A stretch of DNA of 32,641 nt from an uncultured Clostridia bacterium (GCA_946493765.1 CAMMAZ010000030.1:1-32641); one strand, 5' to 3'; shown: positions 6,601 through 16,575, numbered from the stretch's first letter. Notes: generated by a model from the sequence alone, not told the origin. A program made the numbers and translations.

Positions 6601-7212
6601 ATGGATATAAGAATTCACGGATATGCACGAGTATCTACCAAAGAACAGAATGAAGCAAGACAAATCAATGCTTTAAAGGAATTTGGTATTGCTGAACGGG
6701 ATATATACGTTGATAAAATCAGCGGTAAATCCTTTGACCGGCCGGAGTACCGGCGGCTCTTAAATGTTATTCGTGAAGGGGATTTGGTTGTAGTCCTCTC
6801 TCTTGACCGGTTAGGCCGTAATTATACCGAAGTGCAGGAACAGTGGAGGTATATCACAGGGGAATTACATGCAGACATCAAGGTGCTGGATATGCCGCTG
6901 CTTGATACCAGAGCGAATAAAGACACGATAGACAGTCGGTTTGTATCGGATTTGGTATTGCAGATACTTTCCTATGTGGCCGCGAAAGAACGTGAGAACA
7001 TCAAAGCTCGGCAGGCTCAGGGTATTGCAAATGCAAAGGCGCAGGGTAAGGTACTCGGCAGGCCGAGGGCTGTAAAACCGGCGCAATGGGATGAATTTTA
7101 CAGTCAGTGGAAAGAGAAAAAAATCACCGCTGTAGCCGCTATGAAAGTGCTGGGATTAAAACCGAATACGTTTTACAAGTTCGTGAATGAATCTGAAAGT
7201 AAAGATAAATAG
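6601..7212 (+). CDS. Small serine recombinase, resolvase/invertase family
   Basis: A 203-aa protein with the standard layout of Tn3-type resolvases and invertases. The catalytic domain has GYARVSTKEQN with nucleophile Ser12, then DKISGKSFDRPEY and LSLDRLGRN with the conserved Arg. A long helix (ERENIKARQAQGIANAKAQGK) is followed by GRP and a C-terminal helix-turn-helix (ITAVAAMKVLGLKPNTFYKF). The length is normal. It is first in a three-gene operon with a one-TM protein and the large serine recombinase. It could resolve dimers of the circular element or invert a segment. Confidence 0.95.
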   Translation: MDIRIHGYARVSTKEQNEARQINALKEFGIAERDIYVDKISGKSFDRPEYRRLLNVIREGDLVVVLSLDRLGRNYTEVQEQWRYITGELHADIKVLDMPLLDTRANKDTIDSRFVSDLVLQILSYVAAKERENIKARQAQGIANAKAQGKVLGRPRAVKPAQWDEFYSQWKEKKITAVAAMKVLGLKPNTFYKFVNESESKDK

Positions 7213-7223
7213 GAGATGTAAAT

Positions 7224-7694
7224 ATGACTGTTGAAAATTGGGTACAGCTTTTAGTTCCTGTGATAAGTATATTTGTAGCTGTTGTTTCTGCGGCGGTTTC
7301 TTATTTTTTAACAAAGAAAAATCAACTTAATGTAGATGAAAGAAGATTAAAAGAGAAATTTTATCTTGCATATATTAAAGCGGTTAGCAATTCGGTCGTT
7401 TCTAATGACATAGAAGAATCACGTGACCAACTGGCAAACGCACAGAACGAATTGCTTTTAATCGGTAGTAGTGATGTCGTTGCTAGTTTAATGGAATTTC
7501 ATGATTATTGTAAGCCATCATCCAAACAAAATTTTACAGTTGATAGACATGACGAAATACTTACTAAACTCATTATGAATATGCGGATGGATTTATATAA
7601 AAACAAAAAAATTAATAGTAGATATCCACTAATCCATTTGGCAGGTAAATCATCAAGAGAATTGAACGAATTGATGTCAAATAATAAAAAGTAG
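7224..7694 (+). CDS. Hypothetical protein with N-terminal membrane anchor (156 aa)
   Basis: AGGAG precedes the ATG, and the gene starts 11 nt after the resolvase stop. Residues about 7-30 form one membrane segment (LLVPVISIFVAVVSAAVSYFL), followed by a charged helical cytoplasmic region with KKNQLNVDERRLKEKFYLAYIKA. No enzymatic motif is seen. Its place between two recombinase genes suggests a role in the element's maintenance, but nothing in the sequence proves it. Confidence 0.7.
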   Translation: MTVENWVQLLVPVISIFVAVVSAAVSYFLTKKNQLNVDERRLKEKFYLAYIKAVSNSVVSNDIEESRDQLANAQNELLLIGSSDVVASLMEFHDYCKPSSKQNFTVDRHDEILTKLIMNMRMDLYKNKKINSRYPLIHLAGKSSRELNELMSNNKK

Positions 7695-7728
7695 GATTTT
7701 TATTGATTAGTAGAAAGGAAGTGTTATT

Positions 7729-9234
7729 ATGGTAGCCGTTATCTATGCAAGATATAGCGACAGCAAACAAAAAGAAGAATCTATTGAAGCTCAATTAAAG
7801 ATATGTCATGCATACGCTGTGCAAAAAGGATATACAGTTATGAGTGAATATATTGACAGGGCTTTTTCGGCTAGAACTGATGATAGACCGCAGTTCCAGA
7901 GGATGATAAAGGACAGCCGGAAAAAAGGATTTCAAAGGGTGATTGTTTATCGTCTTGACCGATTTAGTCGTAATCAATTAGACTTGGCCTTATATAAAGA
8001 TGTGCTGTTAAAAAATGATGTTAAGTTAGAATCGGCTACTGAAAATATACCCGATAACTCTACAGGTATTTTACTGGAAGCAGTTATCGGCGGCGTCAAT
8101 GCGTGGTATAGTGCCGAACTTGCCGAAAAGGTTAAACGTAATATGAAATTAAATGCTGAAAAATGTTTATCTAACGGCGGATACACACCTTTAGGCTATA
8201 AAATTGTAAACAGGAAATATGTTGTAGATGAAAATACAGCGCCGATTGTGCAGGAGATATTTACAAAATATGCAAATGGTATGACTATAAAGGAAATCTG
8301 TGATAGCCTAAATGAAAGACATTTGAAAACTACCCGTGGAGCAGAATTTAATAAAAATTCCTTACATACAATGTTGGGAAACAAAAAATACCTGGGTATT
8401 TATATTTACGGAGATATCGAGATACCCGGCGGTGTTCCACAACTGATTGATGAAGACTTATTTAATAAAGTTGCACAGAGGATGAAACTCAATAAGGCGG
8501 CACCCGGTCGTTTTCGAGCGAAAGCCGAGTATTTGCTGACTACTAAATTATTCTGCGGATACTGCAAGAATATGATGATAGGACACAGCTCCAATCAAAT
8601 GAGCAAAAAGGGTGTCATATTCAATTACTATAAATGTAAAAATTCAGGCAAGAATAAACCATGTAAAAAGAAAATGGTTCACAAAGATTTAATCGAGGAT
8701 ATTGTGGTTAGGGAATGTGTCAGGTTACTGACACCTAAAAATATACGCAGGATTGCAAAAGAGGTAGTCAAAATAGCGGAAAGTTATGATGATAAATCAG
8801 AACTTGTGCGCTTAAAAAAGAAAATTCAAGAATTACAAAAAGCAAAAGAGAATCAAATGTTTTCGCTTAGGGAATGTACTGATAATCTGATTCGGCAGAT
8901 GATTTTTGAGGATTTAGGGAAGATAGGAGTAGAAATTCAGGGATTAGAAAAACAACTTGAAATTGAAGAAGCACGTCGGCAAGCAATTAATGAAAATCAA
9001 ATCATAAAGTACTTGACAAATCTGGCAAAAGGTGATATAAAAGATATTGCATATCGAAAGTCTCTTATTCAATTGTTTGTAAATAAAATCTTTTTGTATG
9101 ATGATAAATTTACAATCACATTTAACACAGACAATGATGAGGTTACGATTACTGATGTCTTACTGACAGACATTGAAGAAAGTTTAAATGGTAAAAATCA
9201 TTGTTTGTTAAAAAACTCGGGTCACCAAATTTAA
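7729..9234 (+). CDS. Large serine recombinase (element integrase/excisionase)
   Basis: A 501-aa protein. Resolvase catalytic domain (1-150) with VIYARYSDSKQ (Ser10) and YRLDRFSRN; recombinase domain (about 155-265) with GYTPLGYKI; zinc ribbon with CGYC and later paired Cys (about 283-320); and a long coiled-coil region (about 355-430). This is the layout of TndX/TnpX and phage serine integrases, and the length is normal. It ends at the right end of the element: the att core 9218-9229 encodes the final residues and the stop codon comes from chromosomal DNA. It is the only gene here able to catalyse integration and excision. GAAAGGAAG precedes the ATG. Confidence 0.95.
   Translation: MVAVIYARYSDSKQKEESIEAQLKICHAYAVQKGYTVMSEYIDRAFSARTDDRPQFQRMIKDSRKKGFQRVIVYRLDRFSRNQLDLALYKDVLLKNDVKLESATENIPDNSTGILLEAVIGGVNAWYSAELAEKVKRNMKLNAEKCLSNGGYTPLGYKIVNRKYVVDENTAPIVQEIFTKYANGMTIKEICDSLNERHLKTTRGAEFNKNSLHTMLGNKKYLGIYIYGDIEIPGGVPQLIDEDLFNKVAQRMKLNKAAPGRFRAKAEYLLTTKLFCGYCKNMMIGHSSNQMSKKGVIFNYYKCKNSGKNKPCKKKMVHKDLIEDIVVRECVRLLTPKNIRRIAKEVVKIAESYDDKSELVRLKKKIQELQKAKENQMFSLRECTDNLIRQMIFEDLGKIGVEIQGLEKQLEIEEARRQAINENQIIKYLTNLAKGDIKDIAYRKSLIQLFVNKIFLYDDKFTITFNTDNDEVTITDVLLTDIEESLNGKNHCLLKNSGHQI
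9218..9229 (+). repeat. attR core within the recombinase 3' end
   Basis: An exact copy of the tRNA-Glu end CGGGTCACCAAA, in frame as the last codons of the recombinase (TCG GGT CAC CAA A). Confidence 0.8.
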
Positions 9235-9239
9235 AAATC

Positions 9240-9256
9240 AAGCCAAAAGGCTTTTT
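9240..9256 (+). terminator. Original tRNA-Glu terminator, now after the recombinase
   Basis: AAGCC-aaaa-GGCTT followed by T residues, 10 bp past attR. Before insertion it would have lain directly behind tRNA-Glu. Confidence 0.65.
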
Positions 9257-9313
9257 ATAAGAGGGATAAAAGGGCGTCTGCAATAGCGGGCGTTTTTTGT
9301 TGTTGCAGGCTGG

Positions 9314-9342
9314 TTTACATTCGCTGCACAATGCGTTATATT
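9314..9342 (+). promoter_or_regulatory. queH promoter
   Basis: TTTACA (9314-9319), 17 nt, TATATT (9337-9342); AAAGGATGG lies before the start codon. Confidence 0.6.
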
Positions 9343-9384
9343 ATTATAATAGGAAAAACGTTCGTTTTGAAAGGATGGAAAGCC

Positions 9385-9996
9385 ATGGACGGACAAAAAA
9401 TCAATTATCAGCTGGAGATGGAAAAAACCATCGGAGCGTTAACGCGTGAAGGGAAACGTCCGCGGCTGCTTTTGCACAGCTGCTGCGCGCCCTGTTCGAG
9501 CCATGTGCTGTCCTGTCTGGCACAGCATTTCCAAATCACCATTTTTTATTATAACCCGAACATCTCGCCGCAATCCGAATTTGAACACCGTGCAAAGGAA
9601 CAGATCCGGCTGATTAGAGAAATGAACCTGCCGGATGTGCAATTCCAAATCGGGGATTATGAACCGGAAGTATTTTTTGAAATGGCAAAAGGCATGGAAG
9701 ATCTGCCGGAGGGATCGGAACGCTGCTTTGCCTGCTACCGGCAGCGCATGGAAAAAACGGCGCAAATGGCCAAAGCCGGTGGATTCGATTATTTTACCAC
9801 CACCCTTTCTGTCAGTCCGCATAAAAATGCGACGGTGCTCAACGAGATCGGACAGGAATTGCAGGAAAAACACGGCGTTTTGTTTTTGTGTGCGGATTTT
9901 AAAAAGAAAAACGGGTATCAGCATTCGATTGCGTTATCGAAGCAATATCATCTTTACCGCCAGAACTATTGTGGCTGTGTGTTTTCAAAACGATAA
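9385..9996 (+). CDS. queH: Epoxyqueuosine reductase QueH
   Basis: A 203-aa protein; start at ATG 9385 after AAAGGATGG. It has the QueH (DUF208) cysteine motifs: LLLHSCCAPCSS near the N-terminus, ERCFACYRQRM in the middle and YCGCVFSKR at the end, with the TTTLSVSPHKN segment. QueH reduces epoxyqueuosine to queuosine in tRNAs with GUN anticodons, the last step of queuosine synthesis, using metal bound by these Cys residues. The gene stands alone between its own promoter and a strong terminator and is the first chromosomal gene past the element. Base composition is distinctly higher in GC than the element. Confidence 0.95.
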   Translation: MDGQKINYQLEMEKTIGALTREGKRPRLLLHSCCAPCSSHVLSCLAQHFQITIFYYNPNISPQSEFEHRAKEQIRLIREMNLPDVQFQIGDYEPEVFFEMAKGMEDLPEGSERCFACYRQRMEKTAQMAKAGGFDYFTTTLSVSPHKNATVLNEIGQELQEKHGVLFLCADFKKKNGYQHSIALSKQYHLYRQNYCGCVFSKR

Positions 9997-10002
9997 AATT
10001 GT

Positions 10003-10029
10003 CCCGGTGCGCATCGCACCGGGATGTTT
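10003..10029 (+). terminator. queH terminator
   Basis: CCCGGTGCG-cat-CGCACCGGG followed by a T-rich run. Confidence 0.9.
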
Positions 10030-10167
10030 TTATAACAATCCAAAAAGGCAGCGATTCCTGCCGGATATCGATTTTTAAGCGATCACAGCATGCTGTGAAA
10101 ATTTGTCTGGACTGGCGCCGAAAAAACGACGATGGATTTATCCCTTTGGTCATACAACCCATCAAAA

Positions 10168-10223
10168 ACACCCCGGCCTTTTTTCGAACACATAAAAATG
10201 TGCCTTCAAAATGGCCGGGGTGT
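10168..10223 (-). terminator. Terminator of the rlmB-LCP operon
   Basis: ACACCCCGGCC (10168-10178) pairs with GGCCGGGGTGT (10213-10223); inside, CACAT pairs with ATGTG. On the minus strand the stem is followed by a T-run. Nothing coding is supported in 10030-10279. Confidence 0.75.
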
Positions 10224-10279
10224 GAAAGGATGGTTTTTTGATCAAGATAACGACACAAAACAAACACTAAAAATTTTGA

Positions 10280-11140
10280 TCAGGCGAATGCCGAAGACAG
10301 ACTATCCAACACGCCGGATGTCAATGCACCGTTTTCAGATTCGGCACGAATGATTTCCGCTTGTTTAAAGGATAAAAAAACATCGTTGAACCTACTCATT
10401 TCAATGATCGAAAGATCGGTGGTCAAAGAACTGGAAACATCCGCATAAAGATCCATGATCTGATTGGCGGTTTCTTCATCCAAATTCTGTTCCACCACGC
10501 TTTTAGCCATCTGCGCACGGTTTGCCGCCGTGTCGGACGCAGAGGCCCAGCCGCCGTAGCGGATATACTGCATGGCCTGCTGTCCGCTTAATGTCTGTTT
10601 TCCTTTTTTCAGCGTTGTGATCAGTTCGCCGTCGTCATTTTCATAATATAAATCATCGTCCAGCGTAAATTCCACGCCACCTAAATCTTTAATGACCGAT
10701 TCCAGCGTGGAAAACGGGGCGCCGACATATTTATCGATCTCAATATCCAAAAGCGTTTCCACTGCGGATTTGACCTGCAAAACACCGCCGTAGGTATATT
10801 GTTCGGACAGCGTGCCATCAATCGTTTTAACCTGCACCTTAAGATCGGCCGGCAAAACGGAAAGACGAATATTGCCCGATTCAGAATTGAAGTTCGTCAA
10901 TAAAAATTGCGGTGCGGTGGATGTGTAGCTATCATCATAAAAAACAAACAGCACCGTTGCGTTGATCTGTTCCGTACCGGTCAGACCCATTTGGCGGTCT
11001 TCGTCATAATCCTGCACAATACGCAGCACATAAAAACCGAACGCGCCAAGCACTGCCAAAATTAAAATCAAAAACACCGCGATCAAAATCCGGGTGGTTT
11101 TCAAAGATTTTTTCGGTTTTTGATAGGCATCGCTCGCCAT
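10280..11140 (-). CDS. Degenerate LytR-CpsA-Psr (LCP) family membrane protein
   Basis: A 286-aa protein with a short basic N-terminus, one membrane segment (about 17-39) and an extracytoplasmic LCP-like domain. LCP features are the VLPADLKVQV strand, the GGVLQVKSAVETLLDIEIDKYV block, LESVIKDLGGVEFTL, the GKQTLSGQQAMQYIRYG block and ANRAQMAKSVVEQ. LCP proteins transfer glycopolymers to peptidoglycan. Here, residues normally needed for pyrophosphate and lipid binding look changed: the canonical RxD region reads STAPQF and the PRD motif reads PAD. Activity is therefore doubtful. It is the last gene of the operon after the pseudo-ATPase. CGGAGTG precedes the ATG. Confidence 0.8.
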   Translation of the reverse strand: MASDAYQKPKKSLKTTRILIAVFLILILAVLGAFGFYVLRIVQDYDEDRQMGLTGTEQINATVLFVFYDDSYTSTAPQFLLTNFNSESGNIRLSVLPADLKVQVKTIDGTLSEQYTYGGVLQVKSAVETLLDIEIDKYVGAPFSTLESVIKDLGGVEFTLDDDLYYENDDGELITTLKKGKQTLSGQQAMQYIRYGGWASASDTAANRAQMAKSVVEQNLDEETANQIMDLYADVSSSLTTDLSIIEMSRFNDVFLSFKQAEIIRAESENGALTSGVLDSLSSAFA

Positions 11141-11198
11141 TTTTCACACTCCGTTTCAAAACTTCCCCCAAAAGACACAGCCGCTTCAAAAACAGATA

Positions 11199-11229
11199 TT
11201 CCCCGCTGAACTTAACATAAAGCGGGGAA
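11199..11229. terminator. Hairpin between the pseudo-ATPase and LCP genes
   Basis: TTCCCCGCT (11199-11207) and AGCGGGGAA (11221-11229). The T-run is best on the plus strand. On the minus strand it may attenuate transcription into the LCP gene. Confidence 0.45.
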
Positions 11230-11234
11230 TTTTT

Positions 11235-14003
11235 CTACAGCCGGCGCAGATGCGGCAGCGCCAGCACCAACAGCGCGCTGATACATTGATACACAATTAG
11301 GATATGCGGCAACAGCAGGCTGTATACACCGCTGCCGGACAAACCCATATAGACCGAAACACCAAGACCCAGCACCGCAAACAGCGCCTGCACCACCGTT
11401 GCCAGCGTCATGCGGGTATACAACCGTTTGCAAACAACGATTCCTTCAGACAAACCTGCAATGGTGTTATGATGCGCCAAAACCGAATTCCCCGCAGGTT
11501 CCGGCGCAGTAATGCGGTCGAGTTCCTCCACCGCCGCGCTCGGCAGAATCCGAACCAACTCTTTTGGAATGGCAAACAACGTTTCCATAAACTCGGCAGT
11601 GATGTTGGGATCATTTGTTTTGATCAGCAACGTGACCCCTTCGTCGGTCAAACGGTAAAGGCCGTTTAAGATTTCATCGTCCTGTGCATTATATTTCACC
11701 ACAAACATACCGCACAGCCTGTTGTCGCAGGCAAGATACGCGGTGTAGCAGCTGTTGCGGCGTGCTTTCATTTCTTTTTCCCGATCGGGCAAATCCGTAA
11801 TTCCGAGCTTTTCCATCATCCGGCGGTTGCCGAATTGCAGGTAGCGTCCGGCGACAACGCCGCTGATGCCCAGCCCGTCTTCATAATACACACCTTCGGC
11901 ATGCGGCAGGATCTTGCGGCGCCCCTCGATCATGCGGTCGAACACGTCCGCCATCGGACCGCCCGCCGCGATCACAAGGGCGGCTGCATCCAGTATCATA
12001 TTATCGACCGAAAAATCGCCGACGGATTTTAAAGAGATCAGATCAATGGATCCGGGCGGAAAAAGCTCTTCCGCGTCAATTGCGACGCATTCCGTTTCCG
12101 AGAATTCATCCACTGCGCGGTAGCCGGAAAGCATGCCGCCGGCTCTGCGCACCCGCGCCGCCGCCGCACGCAGCGGAATGTTGGTCGCGCACAGCGACGT
12201 GACCGGCACACCGGCGCTGGTAATCACGGTAAAGCAGGTCAACGCCCCCATCAATCCGCCGCCGGTCATGTGGACGATCACTGCCACCGCCAGCGCAGCT
12301 AAAAACACAGCTGCAGATAAAATACGGATCAAATTGTCGGATGGGTCCTCACAATAGGAATTTTCCAGAAAATGTTCCAGATTGACGACGCTTTTGGAAC
12401 AAGCAACCGGCGGTGGCCCGACAAAGCTGTCGTCGGTTAGTTTTTCACTGGTTTTTTCATCTGCGATAAAACAGCTTTGTTTGACATCGGTGGTCGCAAC
12501 CGTGCGAAAATTCGCTTTCACACGGGAAAGCATCGCCTTTTTACCGATACAGTTAAATAACATGACAAAGATCGCCGCAGCAGCATACAGCCGGACGTCT
12601 CCGGTTGCAACCTGTTCGGAAAACCGGAACGCAAAGCCGGATTGCAGCGCCGCACCCAATGCGGCAATACCGACCGCCGTGTCGGCGTCGGGATTTAATT
12701 TGACAAGATGGAAAAGGCCGCGGCAGATGGTGGTGATGTTCACCAGACACGCAAGCGCTGTGATCACCGCATTGACAATCAGAAACACCGTGGTGTTACC
12801 GGCAGGAGTCAATCCATCCGGCAGCGGGAAGCCAAAGGATGGCAGCACCGTCAGCCCCAAAGACAGCACGAACAAAATCACCGTGGCAATCAGTTTCTTG
12901 GAAATGCGGGACGATCTTAATTGCAGATCCATTTTGATGGAATCGGCATCGTCGATGGTTTTATAATCTTCGATATATTGATATTCCTCTTCCGGCTCTT
13001 CCGGCGGTTCAAACTCGATGGTCTGGTGCCGGATGGACCGGTTGTGATTTTCGGTTTGCGCTGCCGGGGGAATGGCTTCAAAATCATCATCATCCGCGCC
13101 GGCCGCCGCGCTGACGGCGCCTTCGGCTTCTGCTGTGAACGACTGCTCCGGATGGGATTCCTCCGGCGCATACAAATCATCTTCCCCATAGACCAGTGTT
13201 TTAAACTGATCGTCCTGCATGAAACGCGCTGCCGGTTTTTGAATCGTTGCCTGTGTTTCTTCTTCCGGAAGATCCTCATCGAGCATCACTTTAAATCCGC
13301 CGGTAATCGGCGCGGCGGTGTTTTGCCCGGACGCAGGCTCAAACGGTTCATCGGCAGAGGTGACTTTGTCCATAATCCGGGTTGCTTCAAAGTCTTCCGG
13401 TTCTTTTGCAAAGCTGCCTTTGTTGATTTCCTCGGCGCTTAACACATTTGCAGAACGCTGCCGCTTTTTGCGAAACGGATTGACTGCTGCAACTTCGTCC
13501 GCGTCGGAATCGGAAAATAACAGATCGATTTTTTCCTTGGCAGATTCCGTGTCAGGCACGTAGCTTCTTTCAACCGTATGTTCAAAGCTTTTATGGCTTT
13601 TATAATCTTTCATTGGTTTTGCAGGCGTTGCGGATGCAGGCTTGTCCGGCTGATCCGCCGCAAACTCACTGTCGTGATCCCGCAAAAGCTCTTCCAGCGT
13701 GACGCTGTTGCCGGCATCCTGCCGCGTCTTTTCGGCAGCCTGAACAGTTTGCGACGCATCTGTTCGTACCGACACACTGCTCTCCACGGAAATATTTTTT
13801 TGTGCAGACTTTTCCGGTTCGGTTTTATCCAGTATGGGATCCCCTTCTGCACGATCCGCCGGTTGCTGCACTTTTGGTTCCGGGTTCATTGCAGGTTTCG
13901 CTGCCGGAACCTGTGACCCAGCGGCTGTGGTCGCGCGTTGTTCACGCATCTGACGCACTTCTTTTAAAATATCATCAACAGACGGCACTTGATTTTCCGG
14001 CAT
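11235..14003 (-). CDS. Large membrane protein resembling a catalytically dead P-type ATPase
   Basis: A 922-aa protein; start at ATG 14003 after AAGGATG. The N-terminal third (about 1-360) is acidic and low in complexity. Then come hydrophobic helices and a C-terminal half that follows the order of P1B-type ATPases: a membrane pair with SAGVPVTSLCATN where CPC-type metal sites occur; RRAGGMLSG leading to ECVAIDAEELF (Asp643) at the place of the DKTGT phosphorylation motif; GLGISGVVAGRYLQFGNRRM at the nucleotide-domain GxG; and LIKTNDPNIT (Asp798) at the TGDN hinge. Only the Asp of DKTGT remains, no TGES actuator motif is seen, and two C-terminal helices close the protein. It is probably a scaffold or sensor rather than a pump. 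Family assignment is by eye. Confidence 0.7.
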   Translation of the reverse strand: MPENQVPSVDDILKEVRQMREQRATTAAGSQVPAAKPAMNPEPKVQQPADRAEGDPILDKTEPEKSAQKNISVESSVSVRTDASQTVQAAEKTRQDAGNSVTLEELLRDHDSEFAADQPDKPASATPAKPMKDYKSHKSFEHTVERSYVPDTESAKEKIDLLFSDSDADEVAAVNPFRKKRQRSANVLSAEEINKGSFAKEPEDFEATRIMDKVTSADEPFEPASGQNTAAPITGGFKVMLDEDLPEEETQATIQKPAARFMQDDQFKTLVYGEDDLYAPEESHPEQSFTAEAEGAVSAAAGADDDDFEAIPPAAQTENHNRSIRHQTIEFEPPEEPEEEYQYIEDYKTIDDADSIKMDLQLRSSRISKKLIATVILFVLSLGLTVLPSFGFPLPDGLTPAGNTTVFLIVNAVITALACLVNITTICRGLFHLVKLNPDADTAVGIAALGAALQSGFAFRFSEQVATGDVRLYAAAAIFVMLFNCIGKKAMLSRVKANFRTVATTDVKQSCFIADEKTSEKLTDDSFVGPPPVACSKSVVNLEHFLENSYCEDPSDNLIRILSAAVFLAALAVAVIVHMTGGGLMGALTCFTVITSAGVPVTSLCATNIPLRAAAARVRRAGGMLSGYRAVDEFSETECVAIDAEELFPPGSIDLISLKSVGDFSVDNMILDAAALVIAAGGPMADVFDRMIEGRRKILPHAEGVYYEDGLGISGVVAGRYLQFGNRRMMEKLGITDLPDREKEMKARRNSCYTAYLACDNRLCGMFVVKYNAQDDEILNGLYRLTDEGVTLLIKTNDPNITAEFMETLFAIPKELVRILPSAAVEELDRITAPEPAGNSVLAHHNTIAGLSEGIVVCKRLYTRMTLATVVQALFAVLGLGVSVYMGLSGSGVYSLLLPHILIVYQCISALLVLALPHLRRL

Positions 14004-14010
14004 GTGGCTT

Positions 14011-14781
14011 TCATCCTTTCCTGTTTTGTTCGCGGCTGCGGACCACACTGTAGAGCATGACGCCGGCCGCCACCGACGCGTTGAGCGAATTGATCCTGCC
14101 GCGCATCGGGATACTGACCAGCAGGTCGCACTTTTCTTTCACCAAACGGCTGATTCCTTTTCCTTCGGAACCGATCACGATCGCGCAGGGTCCGGAAAAA
14201 TCGGTTTGGAACAGCGCATCGCCGTCCATATCCGCACCGAACACCCAAATGCCGTTTTCTTTAAGCGTATCGATCGTTGCCGCCAGATTCGGCACCCGGC
14301 AGACCGGCACATATTCCACCGCGCCGGAAGCAACTTTCGCAGCAATACCGCCGAGTCCCACGCTGCGGCGTTTCGGAATGATAATGCCATGAATCCCCGC
14401 AGCCTCTCCGGTACGAATGATTGCACCCAGATTATGCGGATCTTCCAGATTGTCCAATAAAACCAGAAACGGCGGGTTATCCGGATCGCTTTTGGCACGT
14501 TCGATGAGATCCGAAAGAGAAATATATTCCGCTGCGGACACCACCGCGGCGATACCCTGGTGATTGATCCCCGGGAGTTTTGCATCCAGCTTCTGCCGCG
14601 GCATCTCCTTGACAACAATACCTTTTTGACGGCATGTTTTTAAAATCGGGACCGCCGCACCGCCGGCGTTTTGCGCAACCATCAGGTATTCAATATCGCG
14701 GCCGGAACGCAAAAGCTCCGACACGGCGTTTCTGCCCGCGACGATATTGTCCGGTATTTGCTGATCAAACGGCATGTGCAT
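14011..14781 (-). CDS. rlmB: 23S rRNA (guanosine-2'-O-)-methyltransferase RlmB (SPOUT/TrmH family)
   Basis: About 256 aa. An N-terminal substrate-binding domain (GRNAVSELLRSGRDIEYL) is followed by a SPOUT domain with LLDNLEDPHNLGAIIRT, VIGSEGKGISRLV and IPMRGRINSLNASVAAG, the three TrmH motifs that form the knotted SAM site. RlmB-type enzymes methylate the ribose of G2251 in 23S rRNA; close relatives act on other sites, so the exact target is inferred. Starts at 14781 or 14775 are both possible after AAAGGA. It is the first gene of the operon, 7 nt before the pseudo-ATPase start, whose ribosome binding site lies in the rlmB end. Confidence 0.9.
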   Translation of the reverse strand: MHMPFDQQIPDNIVAGRNAVSELLRSGRDIEYLMVAQNAGGAAVPILKTCRQKGIVVKEMPRQKLDAKLPGINHQGIAAVVSAAEYISLSDLIERAKSDPDNPPFLVLLDNLEDPHNLGAIIRTGEAAGIHGIIIPKRRSVGLGGIAAKVASGAVEYVPVCRVPNLAATIDTLKENGIWVFGADMDGDALFQTDFSGPCAIVIGSEGKGISRLVKEKCDLLVSIPMRGRINSLNASVAAGVMLYSVVRSREQNRKG

Positions 14782-14865
14782 AATTTCCTTTCCGGCAAAA
14801 ATCAACATAAAAAGAAAAACTGTCAGAATCAGACAAAATTCTGTGCTATTTTACTTCTGTCTAAA

Positions 14866-14894
14866 AGTATAGCATTTTTTCTTTCAAAAAGAAA
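14866..14894 (-). promoter_or_regulatory. rlmB operon promoter
   Basis: Minus strand: TTTCTT, 17 nt, TATACT with an extended TGC. The leader has pairable AGACA/TGTCT and CAGAAT/ATTCTG segments. Confidence 0.55.
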
Positions 14895-14968
14895 CATCTA
14901 ATTTTTAAATATTCTAAAAATTTTTGGAAGGTAAGGATAATTTTTCATATTGCTTTATAAAATCCGTC

Positions 14969-14997
14969 TTGACATGCCTTTCACAAAATGATAAAAT
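14969..14997 (+). promoter_or_regulatory. guaB promoter
   Basis: TTGACA (14969-14974), 17 nt, TAAAAT (14992-14997). The predicted leader is only about 28 nt, so no riboswitch is present. Confidence 0.85.
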
Positions 14998-15004
14998 AAT
15001 TTAA

Positions 15005-16504
<1,500 letters not shown>

Positions 16505-16575
16505 GATTGTAAACGCAATAATCCCCGTCGAGGCACCCTCCGTAAAGAAAGCGCCCCGGGCATAAAGCAGTGTCT

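Larger units (their letters stand above)
46..9229. mobile_element. Integrated element in the tRNA-Glu 3' end, serine-recombinase type
   Basis: A 12-bp exact direct repeat, CGGGTCACCAAA, lies at the tRNA-Glu 3' end (46-57) and again at 9218-9229, bounding about 9.2 kb of AT-rich DNA. The large serine recombinase gene occupies the extreme right end, as is usual for an integrase next to its att site. Cargo: an XRE regulator, a reverse-transcriptase cassette, a small orphan gene, a second XRE regulator, a PspC/zinc-ribbon operon and a small resolvase. No relaxase, coupling protein or type IV secretion gene is visible, so the element is mobilizable at most or satellite-like. A tRNA target is common for tyrosine integrases but unusual for large serine recombinases; no tyrosine integrase is seen. 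Confidence 0.8.

Noticed and set aside
46-9229. Conjugative element
   Set aside because: No relaxase, coupling protein, VirB4-like ATPase or transfer operon is present between the att repeats.
9439-9924. Minus-strand frame opposite queH
   Set aside because: It mirrors the queH codon pattern and has no independent start signal.
12921-13442. Plus-strand frames opposite the pseudo-ATPase N-terminus
   Set aside because: Shadows of a low-complexity coding region; no promoter or ribosome binding site.
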